Shown piece after piece: positions 34,820-45,768 of a stretch of DNA of 64,000 nt. Source of the DNA: Hyphodiscus hymeniophilus (taxonomy: Eukaryota; Ascomycota; Leotiomycetes; Helotiales; Hyphodiscaceae); NCBI GenBank assembly GCA_016508695.1, contig VNKQ01000006.1, positions 1,426,001-1,490,000 of the forward strand. The letters are read 5' to 3'. Under the pieces are notes generated by a model. It did no database searches and was not told where the DNA came from. It was given only the letters and a program-made list of their open reading frames with translations. The position numbers were made by a program, and so were the translations under genes. How positions within the stretch are numbered: the first letter of the stretch is position 1; the number at the start of each line of letters is the position of its first letter.

Positions 34820-36916
34820 CTTGACGGTTGTATGTGGGTATTGGCGAACAGAACAGAGCTATGCGACGATGATAGAAGCGAATTTGAAAGAAGCTTGAAG
34901 TGGCTCGGATGGTGCTTTGCGTTACGAGTTGTTGATGGCGCGCTTCAAGATTCTGGCTTCGCCGTTTTCGTAAGCGAGCGTAGTGGGGTTGGATGGCCGT
35001 GAATTTCCAAGGTTATTAAGGAGTCAAAAGCCGAGTATTTCGGGACAGATTCGACGTTTCAATTATGGTTCGCTCTTATTGTTCCTCTGTCAAAGACCTC
35101 TGTCAATGATAATGGGAGTAGCAAGCACTATGTGCAAAAGGGACGAAACAAACAGCATATATCGTCACGTGTTTTTGGAGCTTACAGCTTCGTTCGTCAT
35201 CGTTGCTGTCAAATAGAGCTTGCAACCATTGCAGAGACCGATGGGAATGTCCCAATTTCAGACTTCGTGCAACTCTTCATTACACAGCACTTTGGCAAGG
35301 ACGAACTACGCTGGCCGCCAATAACGCCGTTTTCCACCAGGCCAGTCAGATCTGGGGTGTCCAGAAGCCTGGCTGAATTTGAATCCGGATCACACTGGGG
35401 TGATTGGCAGAATTCACACTCCTCACAACAAGCTCCTCACTTCTCAATAATCAAAGAATGCAATGAACGACCAGAGAAAAGGATGTGGTCATTATGGTGG
35501 GATCTCATCAATGTCAAAGGACCAGCAGCTTTCCAACTACCAACTCAACGATATACAGTGCAGATCATGAAGATCTCATGGAGGTTGCGGTACAAAGTAG
35601 CATGATCTCCGTCTTCTCTCACGTGTATTAATAGACAAGCGTTGGTTACAGATAAGTTTCTACGGCTTCGACTCGATCTTCTTGCAAAACGGCTTTGAAA
35701 CTGCGGCCATTCGAGACATACTGTACAAAGGTACCGTACAATCGAGTACACAGTACACAGCACCGAAGGTCACTACATACCTCAATACACTGTATCTCGA
35801 AGCTTTCTGACTCGAATCTGCTTTCTTTCATATCGGCTTCAATTCTGCGGACAATGGTCACTGTGTGCAAGCCTATCCTTCATGGTCTTCATAGAGGTGC
35901 CCAAGCTGGCGAATCAAAAACTGCCACCCGACGAACTAACTGCGTATCTTCACGCTTTGCTCTGTCAGCTGATCCAAGCAAAGGTTAAACGCCTATGAAT
36001 TGATGGTCTTACTAAAATAAAGGGCACAACGTTTCGCGTCTACTTTCTCGACGGAGACCGACAGCACCGGGTAATCTGGCTACTCTGGACCCTGCGCCGT
36101 CACGGTTTCACCTCACCTCATGTTTGAATGATCGCCAGCGGGGCCATCAAGCGATAAAGCCGCTCCAGTACAGCTACTGCCAAATCTACGATCGTCCACC
36201 ACAACCCCAGCAACAACACACATGCATCGGCTCTCACGTTGAATTGTCTAGAATTTCCAACAGAAATTACATGGCATTGGTTCGTACCCAGTGATTCTCC
36301 AATATACACGATCAATGTTGAATTCAATGTTGATTTTGGCTGTATTCGTTACCGATGAGGTTGTCTTACCCCCTGTCATTGGATGCTCCTTAAATTAATG
36401 CGTCCCCTTCAACCCTGTCTTTTGGTGCGGGCATGTATCTTGCTCTTCGAAAAAGCGGTTCGAAATTGCCACAAGATGACTTCGTTTCAACTTTTGATAC
36501 CTCAGTCCCTTGTCTGGTCAAACGGGAACTCCACAGTCTTTCGCCTTCATCCCAGTGGAAGATCAACCTTGCACCTGCAATCAAAATATCATCCCATCTA
36601 CCTCAAACAGCCAATACTGGTGCTGCGCTGCTGCAGTCAAATCTGCTGCAGATTGTAGATTAGCCTACTGTGGTTAAGTCAATGGTCCTCCTCCTAATCT
36701 TCCCATTCCTTCATGGTCTGCATTTGCATTTGCAAATACATTTCTTCTTTTTTCTATGCAAAGGCTATCCATTCGAGGGTTTCCTGGTGAGCCTGTCCAC
36801 TCCTTATAGATTTTGTATCAACCGCACAAGCGATCGTTTCACCGATCTTTACCACTCGTTACCCCTCAGAACCCACCTTTTCATTCGCAGACCGACTCCC
36901 AATCCATAAACGAGGA
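34820..36916. other. 2.1-kb divergent intergenic region
   Basis: Upstream of profilin (minus) and of the disordered-protein gene (plus). A 157-codon plus-strand frame (35132-35605) and several overlapping shorter ones have no motifs, and I do not accept them as genes. The last 250 bp are T/C-rich leader-like sequence. Confidence 0.35.
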
Positions 36917-39511
36917 ATGGCACAAACGGCCACGCGGTCGAGGTCTGCGAAGTCCCAGTTAAGAGGAGAAGAGAGAGGCCGAGACACAGGATTTCCTAGT
37001 GCGCCAGTCCATGTTACAGATCATGCACAGGCCAAGGCCATCGACATCAGCAGAACAAGACAGTTGGAATCCAGTCGGATAGAACGGACTATCATTCCAG
37101 AGAGACCTAGTACCTCTGGGGGACCTGTATCAAAGCGAAGAAACGCTGAAAAGAGGGAAACAAAGGACGATCTACACTTCAATCCTCTGGGTTCACATGG
37201 GACTAAGACGGCCTTCTATGACACTCCACTCCCCGGCTCACTTCCAACTCCGAGCAGCTCGTCCCCTCCCATTCAGAAATCTTCGCTGCCTTATGCGAAT
37301 ACGCCAGACTCAATGAACGATACAAGCAATTTGGATGTTCATCAGACAGAGATTGGTATGGCTTTAGGAAGTCCTACCCACCAAACCATGGACCGACATG
37401 CTCAAGCACCAATTGCCCCTCCGGCGAGAAACGATACTCCGGACTCAGTAGATACATATGTTGACAATGATACTCACGGTGTAGCTCTGTCGAAACAGAA
37501 AGCCAGCAAATGGAAGATTTTCGGCGGCCTATTCGGTGGAAGCAAAAAGAGTGCAGAGGCAACGCAAGCTTTTTATCAGTTGCAACCAGCGGAAACAATT
37601 GCTCAAACCACGAGCGAAGCAGATTATACCGACCTCGGGGAGCCAGCCAGCTCGCACCCTCGACGGATTAAGTCTCGAGGACGGAAGAATGACAGGGGCA
37701 AACCGGATATGAGAAGGGCGCACACAGCCCCTCTGAACTTCGACTTTCAAGACTCTCGGGGGAAAATGATGACCGGAACCCCAACGATAAAACTTGATGG
37801 GGAACCTTTGACTGTGCATCCTTGGGAAAAGCATGCAGTGGGAGGGCCATTATTGAACGTCGATATCCCATCAGTAGAAATGGAACGTTACAGTATCATG
37901 TTCGGAAGTCTGCTCCAGAAGCCCGATCCATCAGCGTCATCACTACTCGCGAGACGACAAGCAACACTTGACAGACTAAAGACTGTGAATGAGGAGCTTG
38001 CTCTGAAGGTAGGTTTTCGTGCCGATAGAGCCAATGTGGGACAGTCTGGTAACGAATTCGGACAGGAACAAGAACTGAACGAAAAGGCCAATCATATTAG
38101 ACCACGGCGAGCCACTTCGCCTCAACCAACAAAAAGTCCAGCCTTCTCACTGTTTCCAAGTACGCCATCTCGATTAACGGTACGAGATGCCTCACCATCC
38201 CCTCGTTACCGATCTCTCCAGCGCTCCAATACTTCACCAGCCGCTATGTCGCCTTCTCGTCCCACCTTTGCTCCTGGGCGAGATAACGAACTACATGCCA
38301 CGCTTATGGCACCAGGACCTCACGTACCCATGGTGCCGGAACCTCAAGACGAGAGACCAAGCCGAGTACGGGTCCTGAAGCCTTCGAAGCAAATAAATGC
38401 AGGACAGGCAAAAGTCCAATCGTCGACCCAAAAATGGTCACCAGGAAAATCACATTTAAGTCTCGATCCGCCATCAAGCGAGATTGGAGCAGAGGAAGAA
38501 GACATCTATGATCCAGCCCCTTTGCCTATGAAACCCAAACTTGATGAGCCGATCTGGCAGATAATCACTCCACACCACGCTCCAGGTCCCTCTGTCTCGG
38601 GCTCTACGTCTTCGATTTCCGACCACTCGACATCCACTTCCGCTTCAAGCATATCAACGACATCTATCGCTCCCTTTACAGCCTCGAATCTGAAAACGGT
38701 TAAAATCCAAGCGCCGCCACCCAAATTTCGTTCTCGAAGCGTGACTTCCCCAGCAACGACCTCTCGACCTCGTCAGACAAATTCCGACGCTCAGTCCTCC
38801 AGCACACCCTTTGTGCAGCCTCGGCGCAAAGACTTGCAGGTCTCCCTCACTTCACCACCACATGGTAGATCTGCCCCAGCACCAAAGAACTCTCTTGATA
38901 TCTTAGTACCCAAGACCTCCAGCCCCCTAGTAAAAGAGCATCAATCTACAGAACACACGTCTCGACTGAATTCCTCCCCAGAAGACGTCGAACAGCGCCT
39001 AAAAACAGCAGCCGACATCTCTATCGCGCGCCAAATCTCGGTTTCGCGCCAACAGCGCCAACTCCTGATTCCCATCAGAGCGAACAGCAGCCCTAACATG
39101 AAGGCGAAACACAATCAAGGCTTCCCTTCAACAATAAACAATATCAACATGAACAGCATTACCTCTCCTCTCGGAGCCGTGGTTTCTGAAGCGTCTGTTG
39201 ACCGCAACGGGCGGTCGATGAGGAAGGGTTCGAAGACTGCGGTGAACGAGAGGTTAGTTGCAGCGAGTGTGAAACCCAGCACGCCAACTTTGGTTGTGGT
39301 TGGTGACGGCGAGAAAGAGAAGGGCTGGGTTGGCAAAGCAAGACAAGCAGTTGAGCAGAGAGAAGTGAGTGGGGGAGCTAGAGTAGGCTTGGTGGTGAGT
39401 GGTGAGGGGAAAGGTAGGAGCGGGCTGAGTCCTGGAGAAGTTCATGGGCATCACCATACGAAAAGTGAGAGGGTTGTTGTCGAGAGGGTCAGTGTTGCTT
39501 CTTTGAGCTGA
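36917..39511 (+). CDS. Large intrinsically disordered protein, unknown function
   Basis: A continuous frame of 864 residues, dominated by S, P, T, R and K with no membrane segment or enzyme motif. Two short ordered islands stand out: SKWKIFGGLFGGSKKS near residue 200, a basic-hydrophobic patch, and a stretch around residues 315-370 ending in a short helix (RRQATLDRLKTVNEELALK). The rest holds many SP/TP pairs, as in a phosphoregulated scaffold. A 57-bp in-frame segment at 38008-38064 has GT..AG ends and could be an intron, which would shorten the protein by 19 residues. Conserved fungal hypotheticals of this design exist, but I cannot name a function. Confidence 0.75.
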   Translation: MAQTATRSRSAKSQLRGEERGRDTGFPSAPVHVTDHAQAKAIDISRTRQLESSRIERTIIPERPSTSGGPVSKRRNAEKRETKDDLHFNPLGSHGTKTAFYDTPLPGSLPTPSSSSPPIQKSSLPYANTPDSMNDTSNLDVHQTEIGMALGSPTHQTMDRHAQAPIAPPARNDTPDSVDTYVDNDTHGVALSKQKASKWKIFGGLFGGSKKSAEATQAFYQLQPAETIAQTTSEADYTDLGEPASSHPRRIKSRGRKNDRGKPDMRRAHTAPLNFDFQDSRGKMMTGTPTIKLDGEPLTVHPWEKHAVGGPLLNVDIPSVEMERYSIMFGSLLQKPDPSASSLLARRQATLDRLKTVNEELALKVGFRADRANVGQSGNEFGQEQELNEKANHIRPRRATSPQPTKSPAFSLFPSTPSRLTVRDASPSPRYRSLQRSNTSPAAMSPSRPTFAPGRDNELHATLMAPGPHVPMVPEPQDERPSRVRVLKPSKQINAGQAKVQSSTQKWSPGKSHLSLDPPSSEIGAEEEDIYDPAPLPMKPKLDEPIWQIITPHHAPGPSVSGSTSSISDHSTSTSASSISTTSIAPFTASNLKTVKIQAPPPKFRSRSVTSPATTSRPRQTNSDAQSSSTPFVQPRRKDLQVSLTSPPHGRSAPAPKNSLDILVPKTSSPLVKEHQSTEHTSRLNSSPEDVEQRLKTAADISIARQISVSRQQRQLLIPIRANSSPNMKAKHNQGFPSTINNINMNSITSPLGAVVSEASVDRNGRSMRKGSKTAVNERLVAASVKPSTPTLVVVGDGEKEKGWVGKARQAVEQREVSGGARVGLVVSGEGKGRSGLSPGEVHGHHHTKSERVVVERVSVASLS

Positions 39512-40188
39512 GACCTTGTTTTCCTTTGTTTATGATGCGAAATGGGATTTGAAGTCAGGGGCAGGGATGGGGGAATGGTCAAGGATCAAAGTGTTTTGGA
39601 GTTCATCTGGACGGCCGTTTGCATATAAAGGAAGAGATGCTCTGGAAGTACTTTCGTGGATGTGCATTGGTCGGTACCCAAATGCATTTACCGTGGCGTT
39701 GGAAAGGTCTCGAAGTTAGATCTAGGCTTGCTTGCTTGGGATGATATGCGGAGTACCTATGATACCAAATTGTACTTTTGGCCATCAATGAAATGAGTCC
39801 TTAAGATATACTCAAAATGAAGAAATGCTAGTGTTTTCTACATCTGATCCGGGCTGGTTCCAGTCTCTCTCTCCAATGCTGTGTGTTAGTCCTTAAAAGT
39901 CCGCCCCTGCTTTTGGATTTGATGAGCTCGAGGAAGCCTTACAACTTCGCCTTAGGTAGCGAGTAGATAACTCCACAGTACATCAATTAATAGGAGTGTA
40001 AGAACTACCTGAGTGAAGTAAAGCTCGGGTGAACCTCGGCACGAGCAGCCCCTGTCATCGCGGCCGCTTCTGTAGCTCGGACGTCATCGTTCGCATGCCG
40101 TTGTAAACAGCCTAACAGCCTCCGACAATAAACTTCTGAAAACAAGACGGAGACTCATGCAGATATTATTCTTGGCCGCAGCGACGCG
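39512..40188. other. Intergenic region before nca2
   Basis: 3' flank of the disordered-protein gene and promoter/leader of the NCA2-like gene. No other gene seen. Confidence 0.4.
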
Positions 40189-42227
40189 ATGTCTATCGTC
40201 ACAGAGTAATATGACCCCCCTAATTCTCATGTCACCATTCACTAACGATTCATTATAGTCAGGTCCGTCGTGTCGACGGACAGCTCGATCGCGTTCACCT
40301 GGTGCCGCTCACCAGACAAGATGACCTTTCAACACTTCAAAACCAAAAGCTTGCCACGTCGCCACGCATTCTAAAGCTACAAAGCTTAGTCAAGACCCTC
40401 TCTACAACATCCTCTTCGCGTTCACTCCTCTCTTCATTGCAGATTTGGTCGTTGTTGGAGAAAGCTTTTGAGTTCAGCACCGAAAGTGAAGAGGATCCAG
40501 TCATCGAGGCATACGAGACAGAACTAGAATGGCTTCTTACCAGTAAAGCAACGGTGCAAATGTATGGCCTGATCTTGAATATGTTGCTAGAGCAGACGAT
40601 ACCGCTTAGTGACGACATTTGGTACTGGGACGAGGTGCTGGGCTCTTCCACATACACGGGCCTCTACGCCATCCAGACTTCACCTTTGAGATGGTGGGCT
40701 TGGTCAAAGGATATCTACAGTGACACAAGAACTCGAGTTGCGCGGATGAGGGATGGATCTCGGGATGCGATTTCTGCAAAAGACCTTGGAGCCAACCTCA
40801 CAGATCAATGGAAGCAATTCTATGTCTTGGTTAGGGAAAGCATACGAGATAGGTCAGTTGCAGACATTCGGAAGCGTGTTCTTTCACCAATTGCGCTATG
40901 TCGGACTGAAGCAAGACGAAAACAGCGAAAGCTGAGGAGATTAAGGGAGATGAGTGCAAGCGGATTAGGCGTGCTTATGGATGAAGGATTGAGCTTCGAT
41001 ATCAGCGATGAGGGCAAAGATTTGGTCAAGGTCGATTCGAAGAGTGACTCGTGGAAGCTTGTTGTTGAGCGAAGCGTTGCGTTGATGGATACTGTGCTGG
41101 GCAACGTTACTGCCATCGAGACTGGAGTCCCTGACTTTGAGGATACGGTCTTTGCCAGCGTCGAGGACGATCCTGAAATCGCCGAATCTTCTTCTGGTGT
41201 AAGCCAGGTTGCTCAACCAGCAAAGCTTGCAAGACGACTTCAGTATATCCTACGAGTCCAGGTGCCGAATCACATCAATGCTTCCCAGAAGCTTGCCTCA
41301 AAATATGGACGCCCACCGAGACTTGTCAGATACTGGCTCCCTGCCACGGCATTGCTTTTGTCTTCAACTACGATATTACGAATCATTCTCAATAGAAAGG
41401 CCGAGATCCTTACCTGGATTAGAGACTTTGGAGCTACGGTGCGAGATTTCTGGATGAACTGGGTTATTGAGCCAACCAAGAAAGTCATTGGAACGATCCG
41501 CCGCGATAAAGAGAGCGAAGTTGCTATTATGAGCAAGGAGAGTCTGAAGGGGGACAGAAACAGCCTTGAGCGTATGGTCGTTGACTTTGCCATTGACAAC
41601 CCTGGAACTGCAGACTGTGGACCAGGTCCATTGAGCGAGTCGCAAATCTCAGACATCAGGGCAAAGGTCAAAGAAGGAGACCTCACGCCTGTTCTACGGG
41701 CATATGAGAAAGATCTCCGTTCACCATTCAAAGGCACTGTTCGAGGCGACCTCGTTCGGACCCTTTTGATTCAGGTCCAGAAGACGAAGGTCGACGTTGA
41801 GGTTGCCATCAGCGGTATCGATGCTTTGCTGAAAAGCCAAGAGCTGGTATTCGGCTTCGTAGGCTTGACTCCGGGAATTTTGGTTTGCTTTTCAGTCTTC
41901 CGATATCTTGGTGGCACCTTCGGCAGTAGGAAAGGAACAAGACAGGGGAAGAAAGCTCGCCAGACTATCAGAATACTCCGAAACATCGACCGGATCCTGA
42001 CACTCGCCGCCCCCACACAAACAGGCATTCTACCATACAAGGACCACGGTCTTCTCCTCTGCGAGGTTCATGTTCTACGAGAGCAGGCGAAGCAATTATT
42101 TCCCGGAGAGATCGAGAGGGAGTTTCTAGAGGATGTCAAGGACCTTTGTAACATCAACAGTGGCATTCAGGTACAGCTTAAGGTTCTTGAACGGGTAAGA
42201 TGGGCTTATTCGAAATGGCTGAGATGA
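40189..42227 (+). CDS. nca2: Nuclear control of ATPase protein 2 (Nca2) homologue
   Basis: Two exons, 40189..40205 (17 nt) and 40259..42227, with a 53-bp intron; 661 residues. The short first exon supplies MSIVT and joins as D-QVRRVDGQLDRVHLVPL, matching the NCA2 N-terminus. Later NCA2 features are YWDEVLGSSTYTGLYAIQTS with the following PLRWWAWS, a hydrophobic segment (YWLPATALLLSSTTILRII), LLIQVQKTKVDVEVAISGID and a second membrane segment (FGFVGLTPGILVCFSVF). The C-terminus contains GLLLCEVHVLREQA. The family is mitochondrial; yeast Nca2 was described as needed for normal expression of the mitochondrial ATP synthase subunits Atp6 and Atp8. The molecular activity is still unclear. Confidence 0.92.
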
Positions 42228-42821
42228 AACAAAAGTAGTTAAATACGAGCCTAAATCATAGTGGCGTACAACCTGGGATGGTTACCTAGGTGGCTGAAGA
42301 TACCAACGGCCGTACCTATTTGTAGAAGTACATAACGGACATTTCTGTGTCGCGAGTAGGATTCAATAAGAAAAGAACAATTGAGATTGACCATTCTGCA
42401 CCTATTCATGCATTCTGGTAATGAAATTGAGGCCGTTGAAGAATAGTGGCCTGCGGGGCGGAACTTATCCAGTGAGTCTTGGCGAACCCTGTCTGCGCGG
42501 CAAATGAGATCGCGCGGCTGTCAAGAGACAACTTCGTGCACCAGTAGTAACTTGCAAAGAACGAACCATTTTGAGGGTAGACACGATCACTGAACTCCAC
42601 GAAAGCTCATCTCAGACCTGCCATCCTCCATCTTCCTTTACGGTCGAAGTCTCTCAGCTCGGGACACATAAATCCGACAATCGTTATCCTCTTGCCTCGC
42701 TCCATCCTCCTGGAGGACCCTGACGACCCGCCTCTACCCCACGAAATCATCTTCCCATCAACTCTGAACATCTTCTCACTCGGCTCATCCCCCTCTCTGC
42801 GCATTCGCGACCAAACTCACG
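42228..42821. other. Promoter/leader of the Rab gene
   Basis: Tandem intergenic region. The last 200 bp are C/T-rich, as in many fungal leaders. No other gene seen. Confidence 0.4.
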
Positions 42822-43557
42822 ATGGCTGGGACGCGCAATTATGACTTCCTGGTACGTCCACTCGTTCGTATCCACCGAATAGGCCTTCACCACTAACAGG
42901 AACACAGATTAAGTTGCTACTGATTGGCGACTCGGGCGTGGGAAAATCATGCTGTCTCCTCCGATTCAGTGAAGACTCATTCACTCCCTCCTTCATCACA
43001 ACGATCGGCATCGACTTCAAGATCCGGACAATCGAGTTGGATGGGAAGCGAGTGAAGTTGCAGATCTGGGATACCGCTGGACAGGAGAGATTCAGGACCA
43101 TTACTACTGCGTATTACAGAGGTGCTATGGGTATATTATTGGTTTACGACGTCACTGATGAGCGATCCTTCAACAGTGCGTTCCTCCCCTCCCCTTGGAA
43201 CAGAATCCAGATTGCGGCGGACAGCTGATTTTGACAGATATCCGTACTTGGTTCTCAAACGTCGAACAACATGCCACCGAAGGCGTCAACAAGATCCTCA
43301 TCGGCAACAAGTGCGATTGGGAAGACAAGCGCGTGGTTTCTACAGAGCGTGGTCAGCAACTGGCAGATGAGCTCGGCATACCGTTCATGGAGGTTTCGGC
43401 GAAGAGTAACATCAATGTCGAGAAGGCATTCTATAGCTTGGCGTCAGATATCAAGAAGCGAATCATCGACACGGCGAAAACTGATCAGGCTGCGGCTGTG
43501 GGCGGGGTAGATGTTGGTGCTACTGGAGGTGGAGCTGGATCAAAGTGCTGCAGTTAG
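42822..43557 (+). CDS. srgA: Sec4/SrgA-type (Rab8-like) small GTPase
   Basis: Three exons, 42822..42851, 42908..43175 and 43238..43557, with introns of 56 and 62 bp; 205 residues. All Ras-fold motifs are intact: P-loop GDSGVGKSC, switch I TTIGIDFKIRTI, G3 WDTAGQERFRTIT, G4 GNKCDWEDKR and G5 VSAKSNINVEKAF. The RabF segment IGIDFKIRTIELDGK and the C-terminal double cysteine (GSKCCS) for geranylgeranylation fit the Sec4/Rab8 group. The protein should recruit exocyst and motor effectors to secretory vesicles at the hyphal tip. Intron 2 interrupts the frame after ERSFN. Confidence 0.93.
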
Positions 43558-43715
43558 ATAATGATGGGAGGAAAGTGATTCCACTTTGTTTGTGTAAGAG
43601 CAGATCATTGGCGTTTGGTATCTTTCGTTTTACTATAAATCGATGGCATATTCCTTGCATGAGTCACGCTTTGGAAAATCTGTGATTGGGCTTGTGTGGT
43701 TAGGTGCAACAGCTT

Positions 43716-45572
43716 CTATTGGAACATTTCTGCGTGCATCATCGAAGGTGATTCGGCCCCGACTTTATGTTCCTTCTCCACAGGAAATGGCCGACGATGC
43801 CATTCCCTAACAAATCTCCTAGCCTCATGAGTATCCTTGAACGACAAGATATACCTGGCAGGACCCCGAACGCTCCTCCTGCTTTGCCGATTCTCTGTCG
43901 CCGGATCATGACTATCCGTATTCTGGATGTCACTGTTGATCTTGAATATGGCGTTCTCACCGCCATTTTTCAAGCTCCAATGCAGATTTCGCCGCCTACC
44001 ATCATTGGAAATAGCATGCCGTATATCAAAGTGAGTAATGCGCCCCAAATCGACTGAGAACAAGACCATATGCTCTGATTTGGTCTTTTGCCTGGCAACA
44101 GCTGCCGGCCCGCCATCACTGAGTAGTTGGGTTACCTTGGGACTGTAAGGTCTGTTGAGTAACCGTAAAGAAAGCCTGCTTTGACCAGGTACCAATGAGT
44201 ACCCTCGAAGGACCTTTTTGATATCCTCCCCGGGACGGAGGAACTTTGAGGGGATTGGAAAAGATGACACGCCGCTGACATGTGTCTTGGATAGTGTGTG
44301 GAGTCGGAGGGTGTGATCAAGGTAGGCCAAGGCAGCTGCTTCGCTTGAAAAGACGAGGTAGTAGTGGCCCAGGGGCTCGAGGGTAATGGTATCTCGACAT
44401 TGGATGACTGTGTAGATGTGAGCTGGTATCTACATACATCAATTCTTCCTGCGCTTACCATTTAGGATACCACTCGTCCACCCTTCAATGTGCTGCCCTT
44501 TTGAGCCCAATCGAAAGAAATCACTCTCCTCCAATGTCTTGCTTGCACATCTCAAAACCAACACACCTACCTCGCTCTTTCTCTGCCTCAAAGCTGACGC
44601 TGCCTTGGTCTGTGACAGAGTTGATATGGAAGACTGTGCAGCTGAGAGGAACGGTACAGACCAAGAAGTCTTTTCCGCAGGAGTCTTCTTCATCGTCTCT
44701 TTCCAATCGATCTCTGGTGCATCATGCCACTCGAACGTAGGCAATTTCTTTGCAGTCTTCTCCTCCCTTTCCTTGAAAGTGCTGTCCTCTGGGAAAAGTT
44801 CCTCAAACAAAGATTTCCTCAGAGGCTGTGATTGAGGTGCAGTTTCGGGAGCTATTGCTTCTTGGGACGATTTTGAGGACCCACGCGGTATGCTTTCTGT
44901 GCTCCGAGCCCGGTTGTCTACGGGCAGCTCTTCTAGCAGCGAGCGGTTGTGTATATTCTGTTCAGGCGGTACGCTCTGTTGAGGCCCGTTGATCCTCGCC
45001 TTCGGTCCAGTTTGAGCAGGAGCCTTCTCGCCGGCTGAAAAGCTCGAACGCCCCCAGGTATCGGGCTCCGGAAGGTTCGAGTTATCGAGACTGTTCGTAT
45101 ACTGATTGCTGACACTCCCTATGCTGTCCATCTTCTTAGGTGAAACGGACTCTTTACTGCTTGGTCGTCGCCGAGCGACGGAGGTTTTATTAAGGGAATT
45201 TGGGGCTTCTGTCTGATTGAGTGTTTGGAATGGCAAATTCTTCCCGTCGCTCTGACGCGGCCATGGGCGTATTTCCTCTTTATCAACGTGAGATGGCTGG
45301 TTGATTGATGAAGTCTTGAGCTCCGTTATTCCACGATTGTTCCTCGCTGTCCTTTCATTCGGGGAGAGACCTCCCAGATTTCTCGTTGTATAGCGTCGCG
45401 CAGTGTTGGTGGATCTGTCTCGGTGGGTTTCCAGAAGGGGCTTCGAAGGGCGTCGCGGTCGGATTGTGCTGCTGTGAGCTCTCCGGAGAGCGCGCAAGAG
45501 CTGTCGTGTGCCCCATGCTGGCAACAAGAAGTGCGGAGGCAGCGAGCGCGACAGCAGCATCAATGCTGTCAA
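43716..45572 (-). CDS. Putative mitochondrial protein with RRM-like segment, unknown function
   Basis: Two exons, 45572..44459 and 44407..43716, with a 51-bp intron; 601 residues. The junction reads GWTSGILN-VIQCRDTITL in frame. The first 45 residues are arginine-rich and amphipathic with almost no acidic residues (ALRRAHSSTIRPRRPSK), typical of a mitochondrial presequence. A disordered middle follows. A compact block around residues 340-410 (VGVLVLRCASKTLEESDFFRL, then GHYYLVFSSEAAALAYLDHT) has the beta-alpha-beta...beta pattern of an RRM. The C-terminal part ends with RYILSFKDTHEARRFVREWH, which resembles a second such half. A role in mitochondrial RNA or ribosome biology is inference. It shares a 196-bp divergent promoter with AFG2. 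Confidence 0.72.
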
Positions 45573-45768
45573 TTGGCGCGTTGGATCTCTATGTGCAGAA
45601 AAGGAGTGAGGTTGCCCTTCGCAGCTTGAGTGGATCTCCGGATTTCCAGGATTGGTTGGTTTTGGCGAGGCTGGAACTTTTGTGCTTCAGGAAGTTTTTT
45701 GAGTTTTTACTAAATATTAAACAAACCATGAGAAATCAAACACGGCAATTCCAACCATCGTGTCAAGT
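45573..45768. promoter_or_regulatory. Divergent promoter of the mitochondrial-type gene and afg2
   Basis: Only 196 bp separate the two start codons, so regulation is likely shared. No specific motif is claimed. Confidence 0.5.

Noticed and set aside
35132..35605. 157-codon plus-strand frame upstream of the disordered-protein gene
   Set aside because: No motif, no splice partners and no sign of conservation that I can see.
38008..38064. Possible 57-bp intron in the disordered protein
   Set aside because: GT..AG ends but in frame, with no clear branch site. Kept as coding and mentioned in the feature.
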